DNA of 64,000 bases, from positions 208,100 through 272,099 of the forward strand of contig WAOW01000004.1 in NCBI GenBank assembly GCA_015521085.1, given 5' to 3'. This document shows, piece by piece, positions 42,753 to 50,810 of the stretch (positions are counted from its first letter, which is position 1; every line of letters starts with the position of its first letter). Below the pieces are notes generated by a model. The model was not told the DNA's origin. It saw only the letters and a program-made list of their open reading frames with translations, and did not search any database. Source of the DNA: Candidatus Thermodiscus eudorianus (lineage in GTDB: Archaea; Thermoproteota; Thermoprotei_A; Sulfolobales; Acidilobaceae). The position numbers were made by a program, and so were the translations under genes.

Positions 42753-43724
42753 GTGGAGATAGAGATAAGGCGTATACAGCGCGTCGGGACCAGTAGCCTG
42801 GTCGTGACCCTACCTAAGGAGTGGGCTAGGAAGCTCGGGCTGGAGCCCGGAGCCCAGGTCATGCTTATAGACGAGGATGATGGGATCAAGATCAAGCCCG
42901 TCGATAGGAAGGGTACGAGGGCGGTACGCCTGGACCTCTCTCGGATACCCGATAACTTGGCGGCCTCGACGCCGCTATGCATATACCTATCCTCTATATC
43001 CGAGGCGGAGGTAGTCTTCCCCTCCCGCGAAGCGATAAACGAGGCGAAGTACCTCGTGTTGAACCTCATGGGGCTCCAGATATATGACAGCGTCGACTCT
43101 AATAACGTCCGCATCGAGGTACTACTGGACCCCTCCAAGATAGACATACCCAAGCTGCTCAGAACCCTCTCAGTCAACGTGAGGGAGACGTCAGAGCTGC
43201 TCAGGAAAGCCCTCACAGGAGACCGCGGGGATGTGGCGGAGAAGCTCAACATAGCGCGGACCAACTTCCTTAGGACACACTACATCATACTGAGGTACCT
43301 GGCCGCGACCTACTCCGAGAAGGGCGGTGTTAAGACCTACCAAACGGCCCTCTCAACAAGCTACGCCGGCTTCGCGCTAGACCTGCTACAGGAACTCATT
43401 CAGATAGCCCCCAAGCTAGTCAAGGAGGGCCTAAGCGGGGAGGACATGGATAAACTGATGAAGATAATCGAGGGGATAGAGAATTCCGGGGACCTCCTCT
43501 TCCGGGTCCTAGCCAACCCGAGCGTGAAGAGGCTAGTAGACCTGCAATCCATCGTAGCCGAGACCAGGAAGCTCGCCGAGGATCTCATGGTAAACGCCGA
43601 CTCCAGGGAGGCGGCCGTGCTGGCTGGGAAGCTCCACGACATAGTGCGATTGCTAATAATAGCGTACTATGTGGCTATATGCAGGGTCATAACTGAGGTC
43701 TCCACTAGGAAGTCCCAGGGCTAG
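42753..43724 (+). CDS. AbrB-PhoU domain regulator (323 aa)
   Basis: The N-terminal 50 residues form an AbrB/SpoVT swapped-hairpin DNA-binding domain (SSLVVTLPKEWARKLGLEPGAQVMLI). The rest is helical, with PhoU-like three-helix bundles carrying acidic patches (GIENSGDLLFRVL). This combination is widespread in archaea as a phosphate-uptake regulator, but no pst genes lie nearby. GTG start with GGTGA upstream. It converges with the MFS gene with a 4-base overlap. Confidence 0.85.
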   Translation: MEIEIRRIQRVGTSSLVVTLPKEWARKLGLEPGAQVMLIDEDDGIKIKPVDRKGTRAVRLDLSRIPDNLAASTPLCIYLSSISEAEVVFPSREAINEAKYLVLNLMGLQIYDSVDSNNVRIEVLLDPSKIDIPKLLRTLSVNVRETSELLRKALTGDRGDVAEKLNIARTNFLRTHYIILRYLAATYSEKGGVKTYQTALSTSYAGFALDLLQELIQIAPKLVKEGLSGEDMDKLMKIIEGIENSGDLLFRVLANPSVKRLVDLQSIVAETRKLAEDLMVNADSREAAVLAGKLHDIVRLLIIAYYVAICRVITEVSTRKSQG

Positions 43725-44890
43725 GAGCCCGCATACCCTTTCCTAACCACGCCAATATACAGGCCCAGCACCATAAACAAGAGTACGCCCGAGACTATGA
43801 AGGGTAGCCCAGAGTAGCCCCTGGACACCTCATACAGGTACCCCGCTAGGAGAGGGCCGGCAACCATTCCAAGCCCCGACACCATGTTAGACACGCCCAC
43901 GACCATGGAACCACCGACTCCCCCGGCTATAGCGGCGTTCCTAGTCAATGGCATGCTAGCCCTAGCCCCTACCACTGCCCCTACATAGGCCAGGGCCAGT
44001 ATGGTTGTGCCGGGCGATAGCCCCAGTACTATGGCTGAGGCACCGGCGGCCAGGACTATGGCCGAGAGCACCCTGGCGACGCCGAACCGGTCCGATAGGA
44101 AGCCGGCTGCAAGCCCGGCTATGACGGCGGAAACCCCGCCTAGCAAGAGCAGGCCTCCCAGAGCCCTCCTGGATATCCCGTAGACCTCGTGGGTGTAGAG
44201 GTAGAAGTATTCCTTGAGGATGCCCCCGAGGAAGCCGAGCGTGAATGCAGAGAGTATGACCCATAGTATAACAGGGTCCAGGACCCTTCCTATAGCCCTG
44301 CCAAGACCATACCCCTTCCTATACCCTACTCCATATGACGAGAAGGCCAGCAGCACGCCGGAGGAGGCCAGGGCTAAGCCACCGGCCCTTACCAGCTCCA
44401 CCACTGGCCTGTCCAGGACGCCGAAGAGCCAGTTGCCCAGGCTTATACCCAGGGTCCCAGCCGCGAAGTATACGCTCATAGCCAAGCCGCTCCTGGGCCC
44501 GGCGAGCTCGCTAGTCACGACCTGCAGCGAGGGCCATATGAGGCCCGAGACAAGACCCCACACGACCATCAGGGCCACGACACTACCCGGATCGCTGGAC
44601 CCGGGGATGAGTACTGCCAGTATCGACCCGGAGGCGAGTAGGCCCACCAGGACAATGAGCCACCTGTAGCCCGGGATGTACTCTCCTATCAGGCCCGCCA
44701 GGAGGCTTGCAAGCGATCTACCCGTCATGAACCCGCTCGTCAGCCCAGCCGCGGCCAGCATCGACGCGCCCAGGTTGTATCGGAGGTAGAAGGCTATAGA
44801 GGGCCTCGCGATACCCACGGCTACACTCGCAACGACGAGCCCCGTGTAGAGCGCTACTAGCCTTAGCCTGGCTGAGTTCCTCTCCATCAT
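43721..44890 (-). CDS. MFS transporter (389 aa)
   Basis: Twelve hydrophobic segments with Gly-rich helices and the typical motif GFLSDRFGVAR between helices 8 and 9 (loop motif A variant). There is no clue to the substrate; single-component efflux is common for such carriers. Two adjacent ATG codons start it (44890 and 44887). The neighbouring regulator is convergent, so it need not control this gene. Confidence 0.85.
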   Translation of the reverse strand: MMERNSARLRLVALYTGLVVASVAVGIARPSIAFYLRYNLGASMLAAAGLTSGFMTGRSLASLLAGLIGEYIPGYRWLIVLVGLLASGSILAVLIPGSSDPGSVVALMVVWGLVSGLIWPSLQVVTSELAGPRSGLAMSVYFAAGTLGISLGNWLFGVLDRPVVELVRAGGLALASSGVLLAFSSYGVGYRKGYGLGRAIGRVLDPVILWVILSAFTLGFLGGILKEYFYLYTHEVYGISRRALGGLLLLGGVSAVIAGLAAGFLSDRFGVARVLSAIVLAAGASAIVLGLSPGTTILALAYVGAVVGARASMPLTRNAAIAGGVGGSMVVGVSNMVSGLGMVAGPLLAGYLYEVSRGYSGLPFIVSGVLLFMVLGLYIGVVRKGYAGS

Positions 44891-44986
44891 GCAACCCAGG
44901 GGATGACGCTTCTCTCTGGGGGCCTGGAGGCATATACCGAGATATTAAGCTGGGGGCCTGCATTGATATAGGCGTGGTGGTTTTAG

Positions 44987-45307
44987 TTGAAGGGTTTGAG
45001 GAAGTGGAAATGCCACCTCTGTGGGCAGGATATAATCGAGGGCCAGAGGTTCCTCTTCGTGCCGGGCAAAGGGTATGTCCATATAGAGTGCTACTATGAG
45101 CGTGTAAAGGCCTCTAACGCCGAGCGCGACGTCATGGCGTTGATGGACGCCAACGAGGTGCTCACTTACGCTATTGTGAGGCTTAAGGAGGCGGGTAGGA
45201 TCGCGGCGAGCGACGAGTTGAGGGAGGAGATCCTATCGGCTAGGAGGAGGATAGAGGAGCTGGCTGAGAGGCTGGAGAGGCTCCTCCACGAGAAGGCGCC
45301 AGTGTAG
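44987..45307 (+). CDS. DUF2175 zinc-binding protein (106 aa)
   Basis: The N-terminal treble-clef-like zinc site is KCHLCGQDI, followed by KGYVHIECYYE, giving Cys, Cys, His and Cys ligands. A helical, Glu/Arg-rich C-terminal half (about 55-104) likely forms a coiled coil. It matches the archaeal DUF2175 family of unknown role. TTG start at 44987 after GGTGG. Confidence 0.75.
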   Translation: MKGLRKWKCHLCGQDIIEGQRFLFVPGKGYVHIECYYERVKASNAERDVMALMDANEVLTYAIVRLKEAGRIAASDELREEILSARRRIEELAERLERLLHEKAPV

Positions 45308-45640
45308 GGATCCCGGGGGACGCCAGCTGTAATTATTGTATAGGGTCCAAACAGAATACACTATTAATCCAAATATATCCTCATATTTATAACAAATACT
45401 GTGACGGCCGAACCTATATATACAGCGCTACCCCAGTGTAAACCGGGTCGACCACCCTTGACACACCCTAACCCCCTACTATCAGAAGCCAAGACCACCC
45501 GGGAAGTCGAGGAAGAACGCAAGCACAAGGAGATCGAGACCCGTATAGAATACAAGTTCCTCGAAAGGAGAAGCGACCTCGACTAGCCCACACCCTAACA
45601 CCCCATTTATCAAGAACCCGCACCCTGGAGGTGCCCCTCG
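45308..45640. other. Gap with a possible small gene at 45401-45586
   Basis: TATA-like runs are seen at 45382-45392 and 45413-45424. A plus-strand frame from GTG 45401 to 45586 (61 codons) has a charged, protein-like C-terminal half (TTREVEEERKHKEIETRIEYK). An in-frame TTG at 45458 would give 41 residues and would be compatible with the second TATA. The family is not recognised; the call is weak. Confidence 0.35.
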
Positions 45641-47296
45641 ATGCTAGAAGCCCAGGATATAGCTGGTATACTAGGCGAGCTAGCGAGGGACCCAGACGTC
45701 TCCCCCTCTATAAGGGAGATGTTTCTAGAGGGACACGCCGATAGGCTTAAGCAACTCGCCGAGAGCTACAAGCCTGGCTCGCTGAGAATAGTCGACCTAG
45801 GCGAATACATACTAGTATACCACCCCAGCCGGGTCGAGGGCCATTGGTCCAGGCTCCTAGAAGTCTTAAGCGGCTACACCGACAAGCTGAAAGCCCTCGC
45901 CCAAAGCAAAGCCAGCATCTCAAGCGAGACGGCGATCAACGGGATAGAACCGATAATCCGCCAGGCCTCTAGGGTCGACCTCGACCAGCCGAGCGCCTCC
46001 ATAATAGGCGAAGACTGGGGGCTTGGGAAGATGTTCGTACACCAGCTACCGCCAACCCATGAAGCCCTCATTCACTGGTGCAGGGACAGCCTCGACTCAG
46101 AGGTAATCCGCAGTCTCATGGGGTTCGACTACCACTACTGGGAATACCCCGGAGACACTGGATCTGTCAGGGTTCAGGGCGATATTGTGGTGGACATACT
46201 GGCCGCTCCACTAGTGGGCTCCTGTAGAGTCTATAGCAAGCTAGTAGCCAACGAGATAAAGAGCATCCTAGAGAGGAATACTGCCCAGCTAGTGAAGGGT
46301 CTACTCGAATACCACACCAGGTCTATTCTGTCAAACACCCCAGCAGGGGTAATCTCGTCTATCAACGAGGCGGTCTCGGATGCGTTGCGGAGGGCATTCT
46401 ACTCGACTTTAGAAGACCTCGGGGTGTATATGTCAGGCCGGGAAATGTTTGATATCGCCTTAAACGAGGAACAGTATGAGAGCTCGAAGGTAATCAAATC
46501 ATACACAGCAGGTCTACGCATATTAGACCCAAACGAGTATAGAATCTTCTTCATAGTATGGTCAGATTACCGGAATTTCCAGCGATTCCTAAACAGGGGA
46601 TACGGTGAGCCCAATACCAGGCAGTGGGTTATCCCCTCCCGGAACTACGATCTCGAACCAGTCGTTATAGGCTCCCATTGGAAACTGGCAGGCGGGAAGT
46701 TGAGGCTAGATGAAATAGTCGTGTCCCTGGAGAAGCTGGGCCTGATGCTGAGAATAGACGTGTCAGGTCTAGTGAAGATTATCAAGATGCTATTTACCTC
46801 CATTAGCGTAGAGAGGGTCGAGGACCTCGTATCGCATATACTCTGCGGAGAGCCCCTCCCCCAGAACTCTCTAGTAACTCATTTTGGATCTCCTTACAGC
46901 TCGCTACTCTATAAACTAGTCTATAACATGGCTAGAAGATACGCTAGAGGGTCAAGGGTGAGCAGGCTGAGCGTGGAGAGGCACAAGGTGAGCTTCACTG
47001 GGAGCGCGTACTTGTTGACGGAGACACTCTACCCGGCGAGCATCTATATCAGGGAACTGACCGACGCCGTGGAGGTGCTCGGATACATCGCCGAGAACGG
47101 ATCCAGTGCAGAATGCACTCGCGAGAGAGTTAGGACCCTCTCAAGACTATTCGGCCAGAAGCGCGGGGAGGTAATGCTCGTCGCCAGCGGCTCCATGAAG
47201 TTCACCCACCCAGAGCATGATACCGTTGTATTCAGGATCGGGGACTCGATAGTAGCACGGATAACCACGCTCAACACATGGCCCGGACAGAGATAG
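45641..47296 (+). CDS. Unrecognised 551-residue protein
   Basis: Not assigned. It is soluble, with no signal peptide or membrane helix. Helical segments dominate (about 1-110 and 200-290). Alpha/beta stretches lie around SVRVQGDIVVDILAAPL and YRIFFIVWSDYRNFQRF, and a C-terminal strand-rich part carries VMLVASGSMKFTHPEHD. No Walker, zinc or nuclease motif was found. Base composition is close to the neighbours. ATG start after a purine-rich GGAGGTG at 45629-45635. It stands alone, converging on DUF505. Confidence 0.6.
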   Translation: MLEAQDIAGILGELARDPDVSPSIREMFLEGHADRLKQLAESYKPGSLRIVDLGEYILVYHPSRVEGHWSRLLEVLSGYTDKLKALAQSKASISSETAINGIEPIIRQASRVDLDQPSASIIGEDWGLGKMFVHQLPPTHEALIHWCRDSLDSEVIRSLMGFDYHYWEYPGDTGSVRVQGDIVVDILAAPLVGSCRVYSKLVANEIKSILERNTAQLVKGLLEYHTRSILSNTPAGVISSINEAVSDALRRAFYSTLEDLGVYMSGREMFDIALNEEQYESSKVIKSYTAGLRILDPNEYRIFFIVWSDYRNFQRFLNRGYGEPNTRQWVIPSRNYDLEPVVIGSHWKLAGGKLRLDEIVVSLEKLGLMLRIDVSGLVKIIKMLFTSISVERVEDLVSHILCGEPLPQNSLVTHFGSPYSSLLYKLVYNMARRYARGSRVSRLSVERHKVSFTGSAYLLTETLYPASIYIRELTDAVEVLGYIAENGSSAECTRERVRTLSRLFGQKRGEVMLVASGSMKFTHPEHDTVVFRIGDSIVARITTLNTWPGQR

Positions 47297-47398
47297 AGCC
47301 AGGATCAACTAGAACCCCCTCCCTCTTTCCAACCCTATCTAAACCCCAGGTTAAAGCCGGGAAGGAAAATAATGACTGGGGGTACCCGTTCTTCCCTG

Positions 47399-49102
47399 CT
47401 AGAGGGTCGCCTCCTCCATGGCTAACTGCCTTACCGCCTCCAGCAGCGCCTGGCCCGCGCTAGTCAATCCTCCTTTCTTGCCCAGGTATTTGGCGGTCCT
47501 CGCAATCACTAGCGCGTCCTTCACGGTCCCCAGGGTGAGGCCCGTGTAGTTGACGATCCTAGCCAGGTCTTCTGTGCCTAGCTGGTTTACCGCCATGAGT
47601 ACCCTTATGAGGGCCGGGTATATCGGCGTGGCTATCCCATCGGGGACCCCCAGTAGTGCAAGCTTAACCAGGCGGCCAGGCCCCGTTAGCCTTACCGTAT
47701 TGTCGGGCAGCGTCTCTATTAGGCCCCGCGCCTCAAGCCTCTCCAGGCTCCTCTCCGGGTCTGTACCCATGCTTTCAAGTAGCGAGGATAGCGTCTGCCT
47801 CCTCACGCTCTTCTCATCCGGTATGCTCTGCAGCGCCCTTGCCTCTGGCCTCGTCAGGAGGGGTATTCTCGGCGTGTTGCTTAGCCTTGCCAGCTCCTCT
47901 CCCTTGCGGGTAGGTCCTCCGGCTCCTACCAAGCCGGCCTCTCTAGCTGATTCGACCCATGAGAGGTGGGGGCTTAGGAGGGCGTAGGGGTATGTTATCG
48001 CCTTCACCGCCGGAGCGGGGCTGCCGTTGCCGAGCCCGGGGGCCTCGGCTAGCCTCTCGCCTTGTCGTGTTAGCCTGTAGGCCGGCTTCTCGTCTATACT
48101 ATACTCTTCTATAAGGCCCATACTTTCTAGGTGCATCAGGTCTAGTCCTAGGCTGGCTCCCGGGTCCTCGCCCGTGAGCTCCCGGTACTTCTTTGCTATC
48201 AAGTCCTTGTCTGGCACCAGGTTTGGCTTCTCCTGCGCCTCCCTCACGGCATCCCTTACCGCCTTTACTAGCTTCTCCTCCTGGGAGGCGAGTGCCATTG
48301 GGGGCCTGAGGCGCGTCTTTCTCAGGCTCTTGTAGGCTTCTAGCACTAGTTTCCCGGGATAGTCGAGTGTGCCCGTGGGCTTCAGGTAGCCTAGCGTGCC
48401 TAGCAGGGTCTTCTCTTCCGGCGTGAGTTCTCCTCCATCTTCCAGCCTTTGCAGTGCCTTTAGGACTGCTGGGTTGAGGATGCTGGGTAGTGGGGCGTCG
48501 AGGTTTAGCCTCCGCATGGCCCTGGATAGGAGCCTGCCTGGTAGTGTGAGGCTGTAGTAGGGGTTTAGGGGGACGGTCCCCACTACGAGGCCCATTGCCT
48601 CGTATACTGGCAGGTATCTGCCGTAGTCTTTTCCTGGCGCTGGGCCGTCGGGAGCCTTTGCCAGTGCCCTCGCCATTGACTTTGTTATGACTAGGCCCCT
48701 GTCTAGCCTGGGGGCTAGCTGGTATACTTTCTCGCCTGCCGGCGTGAGCCCGTCTCCCCCTATCAGACCCCTGTCTTCTAGTATGGGCTTCCACTCGTCT
48801 GGCGTCGTGCCGCTGTAGTGTATCGTGTATAGCATGGTGTATATCCTGGAGTCTATCCATGGGTCTACCTGGGGCTTCCCCGCGGTTGTCCATGCCTCTA
48901 GTAGTTCTAGGCCTTCGGCTCGTATCTCGAACTCCTCCTCTCCCCTTATCCTGTATAGTCCCAGGGCGTAGCCTTCTAGGAGGGTGTAGAGTGCCTCCTC
49001 CCTGCCGCCGAGGAGTTCCTCGTATTCCTTGTAGTTGAAGTAGCCCTTGTCTATGGAGGCCTCCAGTGCCTTGAGTAGGCGTTGTGATACCCTCATGACC
49101 AT
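47399..49102 (-). CDS. DUF505 protein with repeated winged-helix units (567 aa)
   Basis: Several wHTH-like units follow each other (SIDKGYFNYKEYEELLGG, then LGTLGYLKPTGTLDYPG, LDLMHLESMGLIEEYSIDEK, LLESMGTDPERSLERLEARG, and a last one near IVNYTGLTLGTVKDALVI). Many end in an L-T-x-x-G wing. This is the layout of archaeal DUF505, whose role is unknown but probably DNA- or RNA-linked. I chose the ATG at 49102, since the 35 codons before it cover the promoter region and look non-coding; the ATG at 49096 is equally possible. Confidence 0.75.
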   Translation of the reverse strand: MVMRVSQRLLKALEASIDKGYFNYKEYEELLGGREEALYTLLEGYALGLYRIRGEEEFEIRAEGLELLEAWTTAGKPQVDPWIDSRIYTMLYTIHYSGTTPDEWKPILEDRGLIGGDGLTPAGEKVYQLAPRLDRGLVITKSMARALAKAPDGPAPGKDYGRYLPVYEAMGLVVGTVPLNPYYSLTLPGRLLSRAMRRLNLDAPLPSILNPAVLKALQRLEDGGELTPEEKTLLGTLGYLKPTGTLDYPGKLVLEAYKSLRKTRLRPPMALASQEEKLVKAVRDAVREAQEKPNLVPDKDLIAKKYRELTGEDPGASLGLDLMHLESMGLIEEYSIDEKPAYRLTRQGERLAEAPGLGNGSPAPAVKAITYPYALLSPHLSWVESAREAGLVGAGGPTRKGEELARLSNTPRIPLLTRPEARALQSIPDEKSVRRQTLSSLLESMGTDPERSLERLEARGLIETLPDNTVRLTGPGRLVKLALLGVPDGIATPIYPALIRVLMAVNQLGTEDLARIVNYTGLTLGTVKDALVIARTAKYLGKKGGLTSAGQALLEAVRQLAMEEATL

Positions 49103-49230
49103 TGTCCCGCACCGGGTTCCTGGTATACTATGGTTCTTATAACCTATTGGTTTAATAATGGATAGGAGATACAGAACCAAATCATTAAATTCCCATGTAT
49201 AACACATAGCCCGTTAGAGGGAAGCACGCG

Positions 49231-49695
49231 GTGACAAGGATAGTAGGATACACGAGGCTAGAAGCCCTATACAGGGTCTTCCTAGGCATGGACCTCGACA
49301 AGGGGAGATCGGAGGAGATAATCGACGTCGCCTCAAGCAAACTAGTGGACCTCTTCAGGGCAGGCCTGGAGAGGGCATACGCCCGGGGAAGCGACATAGT
49401 AGAATGGATAGACCTGCCATTAACGCTGGCCCTCAAGGAGACTATAAACTGGTATAGAAGGGAGAGGGAGAGGCTAAACGACCCACGCCTCGACCTCAAA
49501 CCCATAATAGACTACCTAGAGGCGAAGATAGCCGGTCTAGTCATCGGCGACACCGTGAGGGAAAACCTCCAAGACCTAACAGCTACAATGCTACTCCTAC
49601 TCGGAAGGATAATCAAGCTAGTAGACCCCAAGGTAAAGAAGCCAAGCAAGGAGGACATAAACAAGGCGAAACAGATACTAGACCTAACAATCTAA
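49231..49695 (+). CDS. DUF1931 double histone-fold protein (154 aa)
   Basis: Two histone-fold halves lie in one chain. The first is VIASSKLVDLFRAGLERAYARG-like (about residues 25-50), then DIVEWIDLPLTLALKETIN. The second (about 85-150) is DYLEAKIAGLVI, then ENLQDLTATMLLLLGRIIK. DUF1931 proteins fold like a histone pair joined head to tail; their role, perhaps in DNA binding, is unproved. GTG start at 49231 with GAGGGAA upstream. It is divergent from DUF505. Confidence 0.8.
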   Translation: MTRIVGYTRLEALYRVFLGMDLDKGRSEEIIDVASSKLVDLFRAGLERAYARGSDIVEWIDLPLTLALKETINWYRRERERLNDPRLDLKPIIDYLEAKIAGLVIGDTVRENLQDLTATMLLLLGRIIKLVDPKVKKPSKEDINKAKQILDLTI

Positions 49696-49826
49696 CACGC
49701 GTATAACACCATAGATGATGTATCACGGATAGTTTCATGCTCGATGCTAGAGCTGATCCTTCCCGTCGTGTTTATGAATATGGTGAATATAAGGCTGGCA
49801 ACAGAACCAGTAACGTGGGTGGAGTA

Positions 49827-50030
49827 ATGGCTGAGAGTAGGAGGATCCTAGTGGAGGTAGAGCTACCGAGTGAGCTGGAAGTGGATAAGAAAACCCTATC
49901 CAAGGCTATCAGACTAGCCCTCATCGAGATACTAGCAGCTAGGCTGGGAATTACGGAGGAAGAAGCTAAATGGCTAGAAGAGGAGGTGAAGAAGAAGCTA
50001 AGGAAAGAACTACTAGAAAACCAGCAATAG
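49827..50030 (+). CDS. VapB-like antitoxin (67 aa)
   Basis: An N-terminal strand (ILVEVELPSEL) precedes two helices, the second highly charged (EEAKWLEEEVKKKLRKELL). It fits small antitoxins of archaeal PIN systems and resembles the one at 9726-9923. ATG at 49827 with GTGGGTGGAG upstream; an earlier start at 49737 would add poorly coding sequence. Its TAG stop overlaps the GTG start of the PIN gene (TAGTG). Confidence 0.65.
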   Translation: MAESRRILVEVELPSELEVDKKTLSKAIRLALIEILAARLGITEEEAKWLEEEVKKKLRKELLENQQ

Positions 50031-50458
50031 TGCTGGATACCAACGTTATAATATCATCGCTAATAAGGCCAGGCGGCTTCACTAGGAGGGTTATAATGCT
50101 TCTGGAAGACCAGGCAGATCTCTACGCCCCTAAGGTGCTTCTCGAAGAGTTAACCAAGAAAACCGAGTACCTGGCCCGGAAAAAGGAATTTCCCCCGCAA
50201 AGCAGAGGCATCTGCTCACCTTACTTCTATCGAGCGTCCGGACAATAGAGAGCAATACCATTAAACCCCTTATAAAAGTAGCACTAAAGTATGTTCAAGA
50301 CCCGGACGATGCGCCCTTCGTAGCACTAGCCCTCTACCTTCAGAGAATGTACGAGGACGTAATAATCCTTACATGGAACATAAACGACTACGAAAGAGAG
50401 AACCTTGAAAGGTTGAAAATAAAAGTTTTCACACCAAGGGATGCTCTAGCCCTGTAGA
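50030..50458 (+). pseudogene. VapC-type PIN toxin with single-base frameshift
   Basis: From GTG 50030 the frame reads VLDTNVIISSLIRPGGFTRR with the first Asp, then APKVLLEELTKKTEYLARKKEFPP. After that it runs into nonsense and stops at 50246. In the next frame the PIN domain continues without gap (AKQRHLLTLLLSSVRTIES, DPDDAPFVALALYL, ILTWNINDYERENL) to 50458. The break is at a run of five C (about 50192-50196); one extra C would restore a whole toxin of about 143 residues. This is either a true mutation, a sequencing error in a homopolymer, or, less likely, recoding. Confidence 0.7.
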
Positions 50459-50662
50459 GATAGTCATCAATCCCTGTAAAGTTCATAGAGCATAGATGTC
50501 TCCATCCTTGTAGATGTGCTAGAATGTGCTGAGAGGATAGGGACAGCATAATGCTGGACTAACTCCATAGCAGACACGCCAATACGCTGGTCCGAAAATG
50601 GTAGCGTGGTGGGTCTCGGCACCTATTCGGAAAGAATACAGTTAGAGAGGTCCGTATTTTGG
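50459..50662. other. Gap between broken VapC and tRNA-Pro
   Basis: About 200 bases with no gene. Both strands are broken by stops and no promoter stands out. It may be decayed accessory DNA, since it lies between a broken toxin gene and a tRNA. Confidence 0.3.
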
Positions 50663-50740
50663 TGGTGGGGCCGCGGGGATTTGAACCCCGGACCACGGGG
50701 GCCCAAGCCCCGCATCCTAGCCAGGCTAGACGACGGCCCC
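50663..50740 (-). tRNA. tRNA-Pro (anticodon UGG), CCA encoded
   Basis: On the minus strand, acceptor GGGGCCG (from 50740) pairs with CGGCCCC (50667-50673). The D stem is GTCT/GGAT with wobble pairs. The anticodon stem CGGGG/CCCCG encloses the loop CTTGGGC, giving anticodon TGG. The T arm is CGGGG-TTCAAAT-CCCCG. The discriminator A is followed by CCA in the DNA at 50663-50665. No intron. A TATA box lies 36-45 bases upstream at 50776-50785 (minus strand). Confidence 0.93.
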
Positions 50741-50775
50741 ATCCGTTGTTTAGAGTTGATTGGCTCGGGGATTTA

Positions 50776-50785
50776 AAAAGAAGGG
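50776..50785 (-). promoter_or_regulatory. TATA box of tRNA-Pro
   Basis: On the minus strand the sequence reads TTTTTAAATC, 36-45 bases before the tRNA 5' end, a standard archaeal tRNA promoter position. Confidence 0.5.
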
Positions 50786-50810
50786 GTGGTTGCCTGGAGG
50801 GTCCCCCTCT

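Noticed and set aside
45364..45555. Minus-strand frame of 63 codons
   Set aside because: It runs against the better plus-strand candidate and has Ser/Val-rich antisense composition.
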